From Epithemia pelagica (lineage: Eukaryota > Bacillariophyta > Bacillariophyceae > Surirellales > Surirellaceae), in assembly GCA_946965045.2 (NCBI GenBank), contig OX337233.1, forward strand, positions 1,736,001 to 1,800,000: a stretch of DNA of 64,000 nucleotides, read 5' to 3'. The translations under genes were made by a program, and so were the position numbers. Every line of letters starts with the position of its first letter. Position 1 is the stretch's first letter. The notes below the pieces were generated by a model that made no database searches, had not been told where the DNA came from, and saw only the letters and a list, made by a program, of their open reading frames with translations. Shown in pieces: positions 44,226 through 54,305 of this stretch.

Positions 44226-46464
44226 GAATCTTGTTGTGAGTTCAGTTCTCTGGACATATTATTATTACTGCTCACAGATCCCCATGATGAAGACACTGAT
44301 ACACTTGGATTCATAGCGGAAGTATTTTCGGTATTCCTTCCCCAAGTGAACGGACTGGCATGACGAGAATGAGATGCACTTGCTACTCCAGTGACCTCTC
44401 TCTTCCCACATGTCGATATTCCTGTCAAATTGGAAGAACAATTTTGCTCTCTAGATCCTGTCGCACGATTCTGTGTACTAATTGTTGGCGGTTCCTCTAA
44501 ATTGATCACAACGTCAGTTGTCGGTGAAGGTGGCGGTTTATATTCTCGTTTGTGTGTCACGATACTGACGATACCATCTTCATTGATTCCATTCAATGCA
44601 TCGAAATACTTAAGATGTCTGATTGTATCTCGACACTTGGGGCATGTCTTGTTACTTTGTCCTTCCTATTTAACCACTCTCCTATACACTGTCGACAGAA
44701 GCAATGATCACAGTCCTTGATCCGACAATCCACAAATCTGTCCTCACACACCATGCAAACTTGGGGCATGTAACTCTCGACAGTGACATCTGTAGCTTTT
44801 GGCTTCCCCCCTTCAGATCCAATAGGATTTGATATCTTCTTACTAACCACAGAGGTCTTATCTCTAGAAGAACCGAAAAGATGCTCGTTACCAGTGATCT
44901 TCTTGTTGCACTTGGGGCAAGTCACGCTATGATGTCGAAACCAAATTCGAAGGCAACTTCCATGTACCTTGTGTCCACACGGGTACAACGAACAAACCTT
45001 GTCATCATTTTTCGTTTTCAAGGGACGTTGACACAACACACAACACTGCTTCCATGTTGTGTCCTCGTCGAGAGTAGTTTGGACAACCTTTTTCGTCTCG
45101 CAAAGAACCGCGAGCTGTTCAAGCGACTCTTTTGGGCAAAGCGAGTAGTTAGGTACGTAACGCAGCACATCTGCCTCGTTGCTGAAGACATCAGAACAAC
45201 CTCCATCAGACAAGCTTCCTCTTAGACTTCTCTCGTTATTGTAAGCGTCCCAATTCTGTGAATCACCGATTTTGTCGACACTCTTCCTCACTCTGGAACA
45301 TAGCGTTAAGGGTCTAAATTCATTGTCTTCCAGAGCCATTTCAATCCCCCTAGCGAACTCGCAGTTGTATCTGATTTGATTTGATTTCCAAGAGGTGGTT
45401 GGTCTCATTGTCGAATCTACTTCCCCATACTTGCGGTGTTTCCCATGTGGACGATCCAGCAGTAGATCCCCAAGAAAGCGCACCACAATTGCTTGGGGCA
45501 TCGGTTTTGGTCCTGATCCTGATGGCTTGGGCATCTGAACAGTCCGGTATGTCCAGTCCTCCGCATCAGTAATATCACCCTGGTCCTCCCAGGGTTTCAG
45601 AATTGCACTATTTCCGTCCTTATCGACGATACTCCATTTCTTCAGGATGTATTCACACGTTCCTTTCCAAAAGGTAGGGGAGCGGTTGTTGACAGGCTCA
45701 AAGATATGACAGATCTTCTTCGAAAACTCACATACCAACAATGCCGGATCAGTTATGTCATGTAAGGAAGTTGTAGCAACGATCACCAGTAAAGTCGTTA
45801 CACCTTCTACCTTCCAAGACTCAATAGGTATGGGATTTAGCATATCATCAGACTCTAGAGCTGTTGTTGCCACCCTGTCAACATAGACGCGTTCACTGTG
45901 ATAGCGATGCACCATAAGTTTAATGCAAGTATCGAATGATGTTGCATCAAGTCCGAGTCGTCCTTTATTGCAAATCAGATCGCGACGACGATTGCGATGT
46001 GGGATATGTAACACATGGGATGCCGATAGGATATCGTCGTTGATCAATCCACTGAATTTCTTGCACTTTTTACAACAAAAGACCACTTGGATATCAACTT
46101 CGGTATTTGGAATCTCTAGACCTGAAGCATAGTTAGTCGCCAATTTCATAAAGGTTTGGAGTTGCTCTTGTAGCATTTCCGAGTCATCTTTCGCAAATTT
46201 AACAAGATAGTTGTCGCCAATGTTGTCTAACGGTTCATCAGATTGTAATGAATCAGTCGACCGAATGTGTGGCAAGGGATCTTGTACTTGGGGAACTTCT
46301 ATGAATGAAACTGATGGTGATGGAATTCGAGTCTGTTGTCCACCTTCTATCGGAATCACTTGGACAGGAGGTGGTGGTGCCGATTTACGCTTCAGTGCTA
46401 TTCTGTTGAAGGTTTCATGTCGGTTACCAGTTGCCAATGTCGTAGGTTTGTCACTATCTGTCAC
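44226..46464 (-). pseudogene. protein with two RING fingers, frameshifted
   Basis: The minus frame from 46464 has a Pro-rich start, then a Cys-containing region (VVFCCKKCKKFSGLI). Near the end come two RING-type fingers: CCVLCQRPLKTKNDD followed by CSLYPCGHKVHGSC and TCPKCNKKI (about 45050-44900), and CMVCEDRFVDCRIKDCDHCF followed by CRQCIGEWLNRK (about 44757-44660). The last Cys pair of the second finger (TCPKCRDTIRHL) is in a different frame, so a one-base shift lies near 44655. Reading continues in that frame to about 44215 through W motifs (FTWGRN, SSSWGS, DSWGVGKN), then shifts again. RING fingers usually recruit ubiquitin-conjugating enzymes; that role is inference. It is in frame with the Gag-like ORF upstream, with only one TAA between them. 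Confidence 0.6.
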
Positions 46465-46467
46465 GCT

Positions 46468-47577
46468 TTAAGTCGGTTGGGAAGGGAGTGCCGGCCTCTT
46501 GGAATCCTTGCGTGAATCGCGTTCACTCTCCACAGTCTTCGTTCTGCTTTTCCGTGTCGAAGGTGTTACATGGTCCGTAACCGAAGCATGGCGTCTACTG
46601 GCTGCAACCTCTTTCAATTTCCTGGAGGATAAGGATTCCTGTTTCTCATAGAATGACGCTACGATATAAAACATCCCATTGGTATTCGTCGTAGAGGCCT
46701 TGTTTTTCATCCTTTCTTGAAGCGAATCACGTTCATCAATATATTGATTGAACCAAGTATCTGGCATGGTATAAAGCAGCGCCTGTTCCATTTCAATATC
46801 AGTGAGAAATGGCTTTCCGTCATCTGCCTGGAGTATGGAATAGATCTGTTTCATATGCTCCAGGGCCCAGGTAACCTTCGAGGTTGGAACGGATCGAGGT
46901 TTTCGGTACTGAGAGACATCTCCAATCAGGTAATTCTTGAGTGAAAGAGCAACACGACCAAGTCCACTTTCATCCCCAGCAAATATCCCATGATGACTGA
47001 GGAAATGTCGGAAAACATCCATCAGGCTAGTATAATCGGCATATTGACATGAGGAATCAGGGAAGGCTTTTCTCCAAATAGAAGCACAAGATCCATATAA
47101 GGTTTTGCGGAAAAGAGATACCGTAGTCTTCAATGTAACACTGTTATCCTCTTCCATTTCTGAAATAAGTCGTTGGAGACAGTATGCCGTGTGACAGCAC
47201 AAATCTACCAAGGCAGTAGCATCACAAATTGGTAGATAGACATGGACTTGGTTGGTACCCTGCGACATAGAGACCGTCGAAAATTTTCCTGTTTCAGGAC
47301 CACATACACACTCATACCAATACAACATATTCTCGAAATTGATCGGAGACTCGAGGCAATCAGCATCTACTGTTCCCGGATGTACACTCGGACGAGTAGT
47401 AACCGGTGTAGTCGTATCTGCCAGTCGTCCCGATCGACTGCCACAGTGTCCCTCAGATCTCGTTTGTTCCCTCGAAATACTTTGTTCCGAAGCTCTGGCG
47501 TGAGTATCCCGATGGGGAGAAGGGGGGTTCTTGTACCGTGGTCCTTTCACAGCTTTTCTCCTTCCTGCCATGATCAC
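46468..47577 (-). CDS. Gag-like helical protein
   Basis: A minus ORF of about 368 codons starts near 47571 (MAGRRKAVKGPRYKNPPSP). After a basic tail come CDATALVDLCCHTAYCLQRL and YGSCASIWRKAFPDSS, then YTSLMDVFRHFLSHHGIFAG and WALEHMKQIYSILQADDGKP, LTDIEMEQALLYTMPDTWFN, and MFYIVASFYEKQESLSSRK with a basic end. The pattern of helices, with a 'D-E-x-x-x-L-L-x-x-MP-x-x-W' step, resembles Gag/capsid domains of diatom LTR elements. The TAA at 46468-46470 is followed in the same frame by the RING ORF (SVTDSDKPTTLATG), like a gag-stop-pol arrangement, but no RT, protease or integrase follows. Intact as an ORF; the Gag relation is tentative. Confidence 0.5.
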   Translation of the reverse strand: MIMAGRRKAVKGPRYKNPPSPHRDTHARASEQSISREQTRSEGHCGSRSGRLADTTTPVTTRPSVHPGTVDADCLESPINFENMLYWYECVCGPETGKFSTVSMSQGTNQVHVYLPICDATALVDLCCHTAYCLQRLISEMEEDNSVTLKTTVSLFRKTLYGSCASIWRKAFPDSSCQYADYTSLMDVFRHFLSHHGIFAGDESGLGRVALSLKNYLIGDVSQYRKPRSVPTSKVTWALEHMKQIYSILQADDGKPFLTDIEMEQALLYTMPDTWFNQYIDERDSLQERMKNKASTTNTNGMFYIVASFYEKQESLSSRKLKEVAASRRHASVTDHVTPSTRKSRTKTVESERDSRKDSKRPALPSQPT

Positions 47578-47639
47578 AGAGAAAGATTTCAGATGGAGAA
47601 TGTCCCAAGATCCGATGTAGGGGCCTTTTGTTCGTAAGG

Positions 47640-49300
47640 CTTATCTTCAACGGACCAAGTCTCAAAATCCGATGTCGGCAGGACTAGGGAGAGAGATCCA
47701 GGAACTTCCTTGACGAAGCACTCTTGTTGTAGCGTATCCTCGCAGTAGTCTTCTAGATGGAACTTCCTTAAAAAAGCGCCTTTGTTGTAGCGTCTTCTTC
47801 CAATGACCAGGTAAGGAAGAATCAGAAGCCCGATTAGCCTCTTCCTATCAACACGACAAAGTCCAATGTCGGCCTTTTGTTGGTAGTGTCTTCTGTGGAG
47901 TACACAGGACTAGGGAGAGAGGAGGTCCAGGAACTTAGCGCTTTTGTTGTAGCGTATCCTCGTAGTAGTCTTCTAGATGGAACTTCCTCAAAGAAGCGCT
48001 TTTGTTGTAGCGTCTTCTCCCAACGACCGCGCAACGAAGAATCAGAAGCCCGATTAGCTTCTTCCTCTTAACACCACAAATTAGGAAGAGCGAGCTACTT
48101 GTGCAGCTCTAGGAAGCGCTTTTGTTGTAGCGTCTTCCACGAACAATCGTCGTCTTCTTAGTGGAGAAGGAGTGTGGAAGAATCTGAAGCACTTTAGTTA
48201 TAGTTTCGACAGATTCACTTCGATCTCTCAACAACACCAAGTAGAAAACAAGGGCGAGGAACTCTACCCTTCAAGCTGCTCCACCCCCAGAGGAAGCGCT
48301 TTTGTTATAGCGTCTTCCAGTGGACAACCACAGTCTCGTATCAAGTGGAGAGGTAACAGGATAGCAGAAGCACTTTTATTGTAGTGTCGACCGGATTCCT
48401 TCCCTCGTATCCACCCAACGTGGAACAGTGATCTATCCCTGAGGGGGGTGCTCTTCGTCTTCCCTCTTCGACCCTTGGAAAAAATCAGGGTAGAGCAACC
48501 GGTTAGTACCGTGTTCACTCAGCTTGCTTTGACCTGTCCTGATTTTCACAAGAATCTTAGAGGTAGTATCTGGACTTGACGAGTACTAGCAAAAAGACTT
48601 GAGGGGCCAAAAGTCGCTTTGATTGTAGCGGTAACTTTAATAGTGCCCCCAAGTTGTTTCTTGTACACTGGACTGTTGCTTGTTTTCGAATGATGTCGGA
48701 AGGCGGTCGATTGGAATAGTAATGGGCGATTCAACAATCAAATATTGTCTTCTTCCTTTCTTCTGACGATTGAGATTTGTAGGGAAACAAGGAGAAGAGA
48801 AGGAGAATCAAGAAGTGGACCAAGTCGAAGTCGCTTTGATTGTAGCGGTTACTTTCGTGGTTTCGACTTGCTTGCGATCAGAAAGAACAAGAGGATGATT
48901 CAACAATCAAAATAGAGTCTTCTTCCTTGCTTCTGGTGGTTGCGATTTTCAGGGAAAGGAGGTGGAAAAGGAGGGAGAATCGAATGAGAGCTCTGTCAGA
49001 ATTCTGCACCAGTGGTAACGTTTGTGTCCTCTCTTGCTTGTTTTGATGATCAATCAAACAATAGGATGATTCAACAATCAAAGAGATACTTCTTCTATGC
49101 TTCTGGCGGTTGAGGTTTTCAGGGAAAGGGGAAGAAGAAGAGACAATAAAAACAAACCGATTCAAAAGTCGCTTTGATTGTAGCGATTACTTTCTTCTTT
49201 CTCCTTCCTTGTACACTGGAATTGCTCCTTGTTGATTCCGAATTGAATTGAAGATCGAATAGAAGTGGGAGAGAAAAGGATTGAACAATCAAACTCTCAA
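47640..49300. repeat. array of about 12 dispersed hairpin motifs within larger repeats
   Basis: Twelve copies of a short stem-loop motif occur at about 47717, 47775, 47871, 47937, 47994, 48112, 48186, 48292, 48367, 48608, 48828 and 49164. Type A is stem GGAAG-CGCT, loop TTTGTTGT, stem AGCG-T-CTTCC. Type B (the last three) is stem AAAGT-CGCT, loop TTGATTGT, stem AGCG-(3 nt)-ACTTT. Around them are larger duplications: 47681-47860 repeats at 47906-48080 (offset 226 bp), and a block beginning GATTCAACAATCAAA recurs at 48728, 48896 and 49066. The array fills the 2.4 kb between divergent genes (47577 on minus, 50031 on plus). There is no coding frame in it. Confidence 0.75.
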
Positions 49301-49870
49301 TGAGACGTTTTGGGGGGAACACCGTGTTTCTCTGCTAAGAAACAACAAACGAATGGGTAAGAGAGGCTGGTTGTTATGGGGAGATTCGATGATCTCTTGT
49401 TTCTACTTACCGTTGTTCTATTTGTGTCAGGTTCCTTCGGGGTCTTTTGTATCAAGAAGGTTGTTGTTGTTGTTGTTGTTGTTGTTGATGCTCTTGTGTT
49501 TTTTGTTGTGTTTTGAGCAGCAGGGAAAAAAGAGAGGATCGGATGGAGGGAGATGAATGAGTAACGTGGTTGGTTGTTGGTTGTTAGGTTGTAATAGGAA
49601 TTCGTTGATATTACATGTAGTGGCAGTATTTCTCAGCGGTTTACGGTTGGATTGGGGATGAGAATGTCTTGGACATTCTCTGGGACATGTCATGGCGTCA
49701 GAGTTTCTGGCAGCTGCAGTTGTGACGTGTGTGGTCGCGTTTTCTCGTGTAGGTGATGGACAGACCGACTATTTGGTCTCGTTTCAATTGTAGGTGACGG
49801 ACAGACCGACTAGCGCCTAATTTATTGCTCGAGGTACATGTGCTATCCCTAATGTGCGCATTAATATTAG
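49301..49870. other. non-coding, TTG microsatellite and small duplication
   Basis: A (TTG)9-10 run lies at 49458-49488. A 23-bp word (GTAGGTGAYGGACAGACCGA) occurs at 49749 and 49790. No gene recognised. Confidence 0.6.
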
Positions 49871-50000
49871 AAATAATGCGCATAACTGGGAAATAATGCG
49901 CATTATTTCCCAATAATGCGCATTATTTCCCAATAATGCGCGTTATTTCCCATTAATGCGCATTATTTCCCAATAATGCGCATTATTTCCCAATAATGTG
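49871..50000. repeat. 20-bp tandem repeat with palindromic core
   Basis: Between 49871 and 50000 a 20-bp unit (AATAATGCGCATTATTTCCC) is repeated about six times in exact register. Its core AATAATGCGCATTATT is a perfect 16-bp palindrome. A degenerate copy starts the run. The array ends 30 bp before the first ATG of the Ulp1-like ORF. Confidence 0.93.
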
Positions 50001-50030
50001 CTCTATAATGCGCTATTATACCTCGAAAAA

Positions 50031-50717
50031 ATGTGGGAGGGCCTGTTTTCCCTCCTTAGATGTCTTCAAATTCCATCTGGATCTTGTCTCAAATACTTCT
50101 TTGCAGACAATTCAACAAACTGGCTTCCAAATTCATTAGTATACACTTTTGGTGTTTTGACGTCCCACTTTTACAAGAATCGTTCTGTGGTATTTGTCAA
50201 TGCTCCTGTGAACTACACTGGCTATACAATCGACAAATTCCGAAAAGACTCTGGTTATATCACTGAAATTTCCAAAGAAGACCCTTATTTGAAAGACATT
50301 GTTGCTCTTGTATTGGGATATGACCATTTCGTTGTGATGCACTTTCGCATTCCAGAGAAGAGGATTACAGTCTATGATGGACTGAGTGGGAATGACCTGA
50401 CAAAGTGGAACAATAGTTCCCTAGTCATATTATGGCGATATGGCCTGATCAGTGTTGATGATTCTTCAACACCTTGTCACTGTCTTGAAAGTGACCACGG
50501 GATTCATCGAAATGAAGATCTCTTGACAATGGCCCATGATTCAAGAATGAAAGGTCTTCAAAAGGATAGTCATTCGTGTGGAATTCTTGCATCATTAGCA
50601 ATTATTCATCTCATCCGACCTGTATCAAAAAACCAGAAACGAGGAAAGACCTACATCCAAGCCGATGTCCCCAAGAAACATGGCGTTCTACTGTTGGTGG
50701 ATTGTTCCAAAAAATGA
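50031..50717 (+). CDS. Ulp1-like (C48) cysteine protease of a transposon
   Basis: From ATG 50031 there are 228 residues. The catalytic order His-Asp-Gln-Cys of Ulp1/SENP proteases can be read: DHFVVMHF (His), RITVYDGLSGNDL (Asp), and GLQKDSHSCGILASLAI (Gln and Cys). The fold would cleave SUMO-like or polyprotein substrates. Ulp1-type proteases are common passengers of plant and protist DNA transposons, including Ginger- and Mutator-type elements. The N-terminus looks short for a full domain, and the ORF begins beside a palindromic repeat array, so the true start could be lost. A Cys-rich integrase-type C-terminus follows at 51.0 kb. Confidence 0.65.
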   Translation: MWEGLFSLLRCLQIPSGSCLKYFFADNSTNWLPNSLVYTFGVLTSHFYKNRSVVFVNAPVNYTGYTIDKFRKDSGYITEISKEDPYLKDIVALVLGYDHFVVMHFRIPEKRITVYDGLSGNDLTKWNNSSLVILWRYGLISVDDSSTPCHCLESDHGIHRNEDLLTMAHDSRMKGLQKDSHSCGILASLAIIHLIRPVSKNQKRGKTYIQADVPKKHGVLLLVDCSKK

Positions 50718-51668
50718 CGGAAAAGTGTTGGAAAGACTTGGAATCTGCTATTAGGAACAAAAAGAAGCAAGATATACCCGAAACACCATCACAAGTAATG
50801 AAGCTCCAACATCAAGAATTTCATGCCGCCTTCATTCCTCAGCAACAGCAGAGATCTCCCATGAACACCCGCAATTCCACCAGGACGACCACCAACAAGT
50901 AAGTTGAATTAATTTGTCAAGTTCTTGCAGAAGAATATTTTGTAGGGAAGATGTATGTTCTTAGCCATGTTTTCTTCTTATTAACAATAGACACAGGGAG
51001 GCAAACGAAAACATGTGCAATAAGTGCATAAATGGACCACTGGAAACTAGCACAACACAAAGCGGACAAATTAATGACACTGTTGAAAGAAACAAGACAC
51101 ATTGAGCAACGACAACAGGCCATCAAAATGATTCAAATGAACCGCATGACCGCATTTCATGTTGAAATCGGACAGGCAGTTGCTTTATTTCCTGATCAAC
51201 GTGATCGGTCGACACAAAGCCGCCATGGGATTCACGGAATTGTTTTTGAAACTTCAGAATCTTCCCTTCCATCAGTGAGAATTGCAATACCCGAAGGTAT
51301 AATTGGTGATAAACGTGGCAAAAAAGCGATCTGGTATCCACCAGATATGTATAGTGTCATACATTCGTCTTTGCCTCTGGGTGGTGCGAGACGCATTCTA
51401 CAAGACAGTATCAAAACAAATTCTTTTAACAAAGAGGGCTTTCCAATCATTTCCATAAGGGATGCACATCGAATGGCATATAGTGGAAATGGAGACATAC
51501 AACGTAAGCAACAAACAGGAACACCATCAAGTACCAGGGTTGTTCATGTCAACGCAAAGGGTATCAATGCAAAACAATGAATTGTGGATGCCGGAAACGA
51601 AATGTTCAATGTGGAGAAAGTTGCAAGTGTTCCAAGGAACTATGCATAAATGGGAAGCAATAATTTAG
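50718..51668 (+). pseudogene. KRBA2-like element C-terminus with Cys-rich CRC-like motif
   Basis: The frame 51032-51580 gives LAQHKADKLMTLLKETRHI, then AFHVEIGQAVALFPDQRDRS (an SH3-like 'GPY/F' position), LPSVRIAIPEGIIGDKRGKK and FPIISIRDAHRMAYSGN. The last part lies in another frame: from about 51541, CSCQRKGYQCKTMNCGCRKR and NVQCGESCKCSKELCINGKQ to TAA near 51668. This closing C-x-C...C-x-C pattern is the one I know from the C-terminus of KRBA2-like integrase proteins. The integrase core itself is absent here; the core at 22.6-24.5 kb is another copy lacking this tail. One frameshift near 51545 breaks the gene. Confidence 0.62.
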
Positions 51669-51718
51669 TACGAGTATCACATCATAAATCTAATAGTATT
51701 AGGATGTCATTTTGGTTG

Positions 51719-53400
51719 TTAATGCCGGTAACGATGTTCCGATGAACCAACCAACTGTTTTTCCAGACGGCAAATTGTCAGTGCAATTGTCATCCCCATC
51801 ATGATGATGGTGATGCACAGATGTGCAATACCACCCATCGACCTCAAGCTCTTGAACAATGACAAGACGCCTGGAAATTTTCTCGACATGAAGTTGGACA
51901 CTTGTTTCATTGTATTGGCAACACGTTCAGAAAGGTCCACGTCGTCATCGTGGAAAGAAATGCTATGAACTGTCCGTTTGAAACGATGAAACATGAGACC
52001 AAATGCACTCATATTACCTTTGTCTCCAGTGTTGCGACGACAATTGGCACCACGTGCGAAAGTTTTCGAGGCAATGAACGTCCTTGATAAGGAAATGAGT
52101 GAATTGTATAATTGCTCTGAGGGATTTACACAACAAACAACAACATTGGACTGAGTAATTGGTCGACGATTGCAATCCAAAATGGTTGTTTGAAAGCAAG
52201 TTGATGATTGACCTCGTTCAGCTATGGGATCAAAGACAAAAACAGAGGATAGAAGACTATTGTACGAGGCTCCAGGAACCTATCGCCGACATCCAACTTT
52301 GTTTGAATCGGATTTCCGGAACAAAGTTTGATAATGATTTCGTCTGGACATGGTTGAGAGACAGTTGGATTCCTCTCCCAACAAATCAGGAGGGAGAACA
52401 GGAGATTCATTGTCGTCCTCGTCAAACTGAATGCAATGTAGAACACGGGGGAATGATATTGATGGATCAACAAGGCCAATGGTCCAAACACGATTGATGA
52501 ACTGTATGAAAGCACCACGTCCAGGGAGCCCAGTTGAATGCACCAATCGTAGCCAGGAGATGGGAAGAGAACTCATGGGAGATTGGGTTATGGAACTTCC
52601 AACGCCATATTCCAAGTCTCCATCACCATTGGAATCATCCAGTTGAAATGCCGTGGTCCAAAATGTGGCAGCATGAGGGGAAACCATAATAATGGTGCAA
52701 AAGACATGGTCATGTTCACTTCCACACAAGGCCTTGGACGTCCTGGTACGAAACACAGTCTCGTAGTACCGAGTTTCGGCTGAGATCAGTGGTTTCTTAT
52801 GTGTTCTTGAGAGCACACAATCAATCAAATAGGCTCCATGAAGTTCTTGAGTGAGTTGAATGGGTTCACCGTCGCGAACCTTGAAGCTCGTATGACACAA
52901 AAAACCTGGGTGGTGTTTTTGCAAAACCAAATATCCGTCAAGAATGCACCGGGTAAGTACAGGGATGTCAGGACATGGTCATGTTCACTTCCACACAAGG
53001 CCTTGGACGTCCTGGTACGAAACACAGTCTCGTAGTACCGAGTTTCGGCTGAGATCAGTGGTTTCTTATGTGTTCTTGAGAGCACACAATCAATCAAATA
53101 GGCTCCATGAAGTTCTTGAGTGAGTTGAATGGGTTCACCGTCGCGAACCTTGAAGCTCGTATGACACAAAAAGCCTGGGTGGTGTTTTTGCAAAACCAAA
53201 TATCCGTCAAGAATGCACCGGGTAAGTACAGGGATGTCAGGAATGGAGGTTCAAACTGGCGACAGAAATATGGAGTTGATTGATTGCATTGAATGTTTGA
53301 TAAAGTCCTTTTGTAGAGACGGTGGGAAACAAAGGGAATACATTTCTGTTAGAAATAAATTGAAGTTGGACGTATCGAAACAACCATTAACATGTTTCTG
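51719..53400 (-). pseudogene. decayed second copy of the 2OG-family gene, oxygenase domain missing
   Basis: Minus-strand segments match the middle of the ORF at 41.5-43.6 kb. SSLPISWLRLVHSTGLPGRG with FIQFINRVWTIGLVD (about 52440-52620) corresponds to PLPLSWLRLRHSDGQPAKGA with IKNIKNVWSLDWI. FMSRKFPGVLSLFKSLRSMG (near 51830-51890) corresponds to FCERKLPGVLGAIRHMETN. The copy ends at 51719 just where the H-x-D oxygenase domain would begin; a hydrophobic tail (ITIIMMGMTIALTIC) replaces it. A 269-bp tandem duplication (52703-53240) disrupts the 5' part. So this relative either lost the catalytic domain or ends in a membrane-anchor-like segment. Confidence 0.6.
52703..53240. repeat. 269-bp tandem duplication, almost identical
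   Basis: Copy 1 is 52703-52971 and copy 2 is 52972-53240. I find one clear mismatch (AAAAAACC versus AAAAAGCC). The length is not a multiple of three, so it shifts the reading frame of the gene it lies in. Confidence 0.95.
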
Positions 53401-54305
53401 AGGATTGGGATGTGCTTTGATGACATGGATGATCCCAGGTGGACGGTTGGATGTGACACCTGTCCTTTTATGTTTGGCAGAGTGGTTTACCTTCATGCTG
53501 ATGATGTGAGGTTTGGATCGTACCAAGGAAAATGGTCTTCGGTTGTGAAAGATTTTTAAATCAACACATGAAAGATAGGAAATAAGTACAAAACGATAAG
53601 TATTATGTGTTGATTTGACTTGTAGGGACAAGTCAAATCAACACCGACAATATGCTAATTTGTACACTACAAATTGGAATTTTGTTTTAATATGTATTTT
53701 GTGTTAATTTGTTGGGTAACAGTATCATGACTCAAAATGTCTGTAATTGTATGATTGTTTCCATCATTTCCTCATCAATATTTTGACAAAATAGCACAAA
53801 TATACAAACAGACTTGCCCTTGAGATGAATGATGCTCTTCCATGGTATTCTCTTTTTGAGATGAATCATGAAGAGAGTCCATGGTTGAACAGTAAGTCAA
53901 GGTTGGAGGGAGTGGAGTGTTCCACAGAAGAGGAAGCCCTCTGAACATGAAACCTGATTTCCTAGTTTACAGTTGGATGGAGGTTGCAAGCAATTGATTT
54001 TCAAGGAGAGGTGACACACCAATAAAAATTCAAAACTTGATTTGAAGCTCAAAAAATTTTTCTACCATCCTACTGGGCCCCCCTGCCAGCCTCAGCATAG
54101 ACAGAATATTTGTATTCAAAGGTCGAAGTCCTCATCAATGAAAGGCACTTGGATTCAGACAATGGAGTGCTGTGTTTTCAGCATTTGATACCAGAGGACA
54201 AGATGAATGATCATTCAGGGTAAAATTTGCAATAGGTCCAAAATCTTGAAGACACTGGTAGATAGTAAATTCTACTTGTACAGCAAAACTAGATCGAAAA
54301 ATGGT
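53401..54305. other. intergenic, nothing recognised
   Basis: AT-rich non-coding sequence between the transposon-derived region and the tRNA/host gene. It marks the change from repeat-rich to gene-like DNA. Confidence 0.5.

Noticed and set aside
46468-47577. Calling this ORF a definite retroviral-type Gag
   Set aside because: Only the helical pattern and an MP-x-x-W step support it, and no RT or protease follows, so it is kept as Gag-like and tentative.
49871-50000. CRISPR array from regularly spaced palindromes
   Set aside because: The spacing is 20 bp with no variable spacers, so it is a simple tandem repeat.
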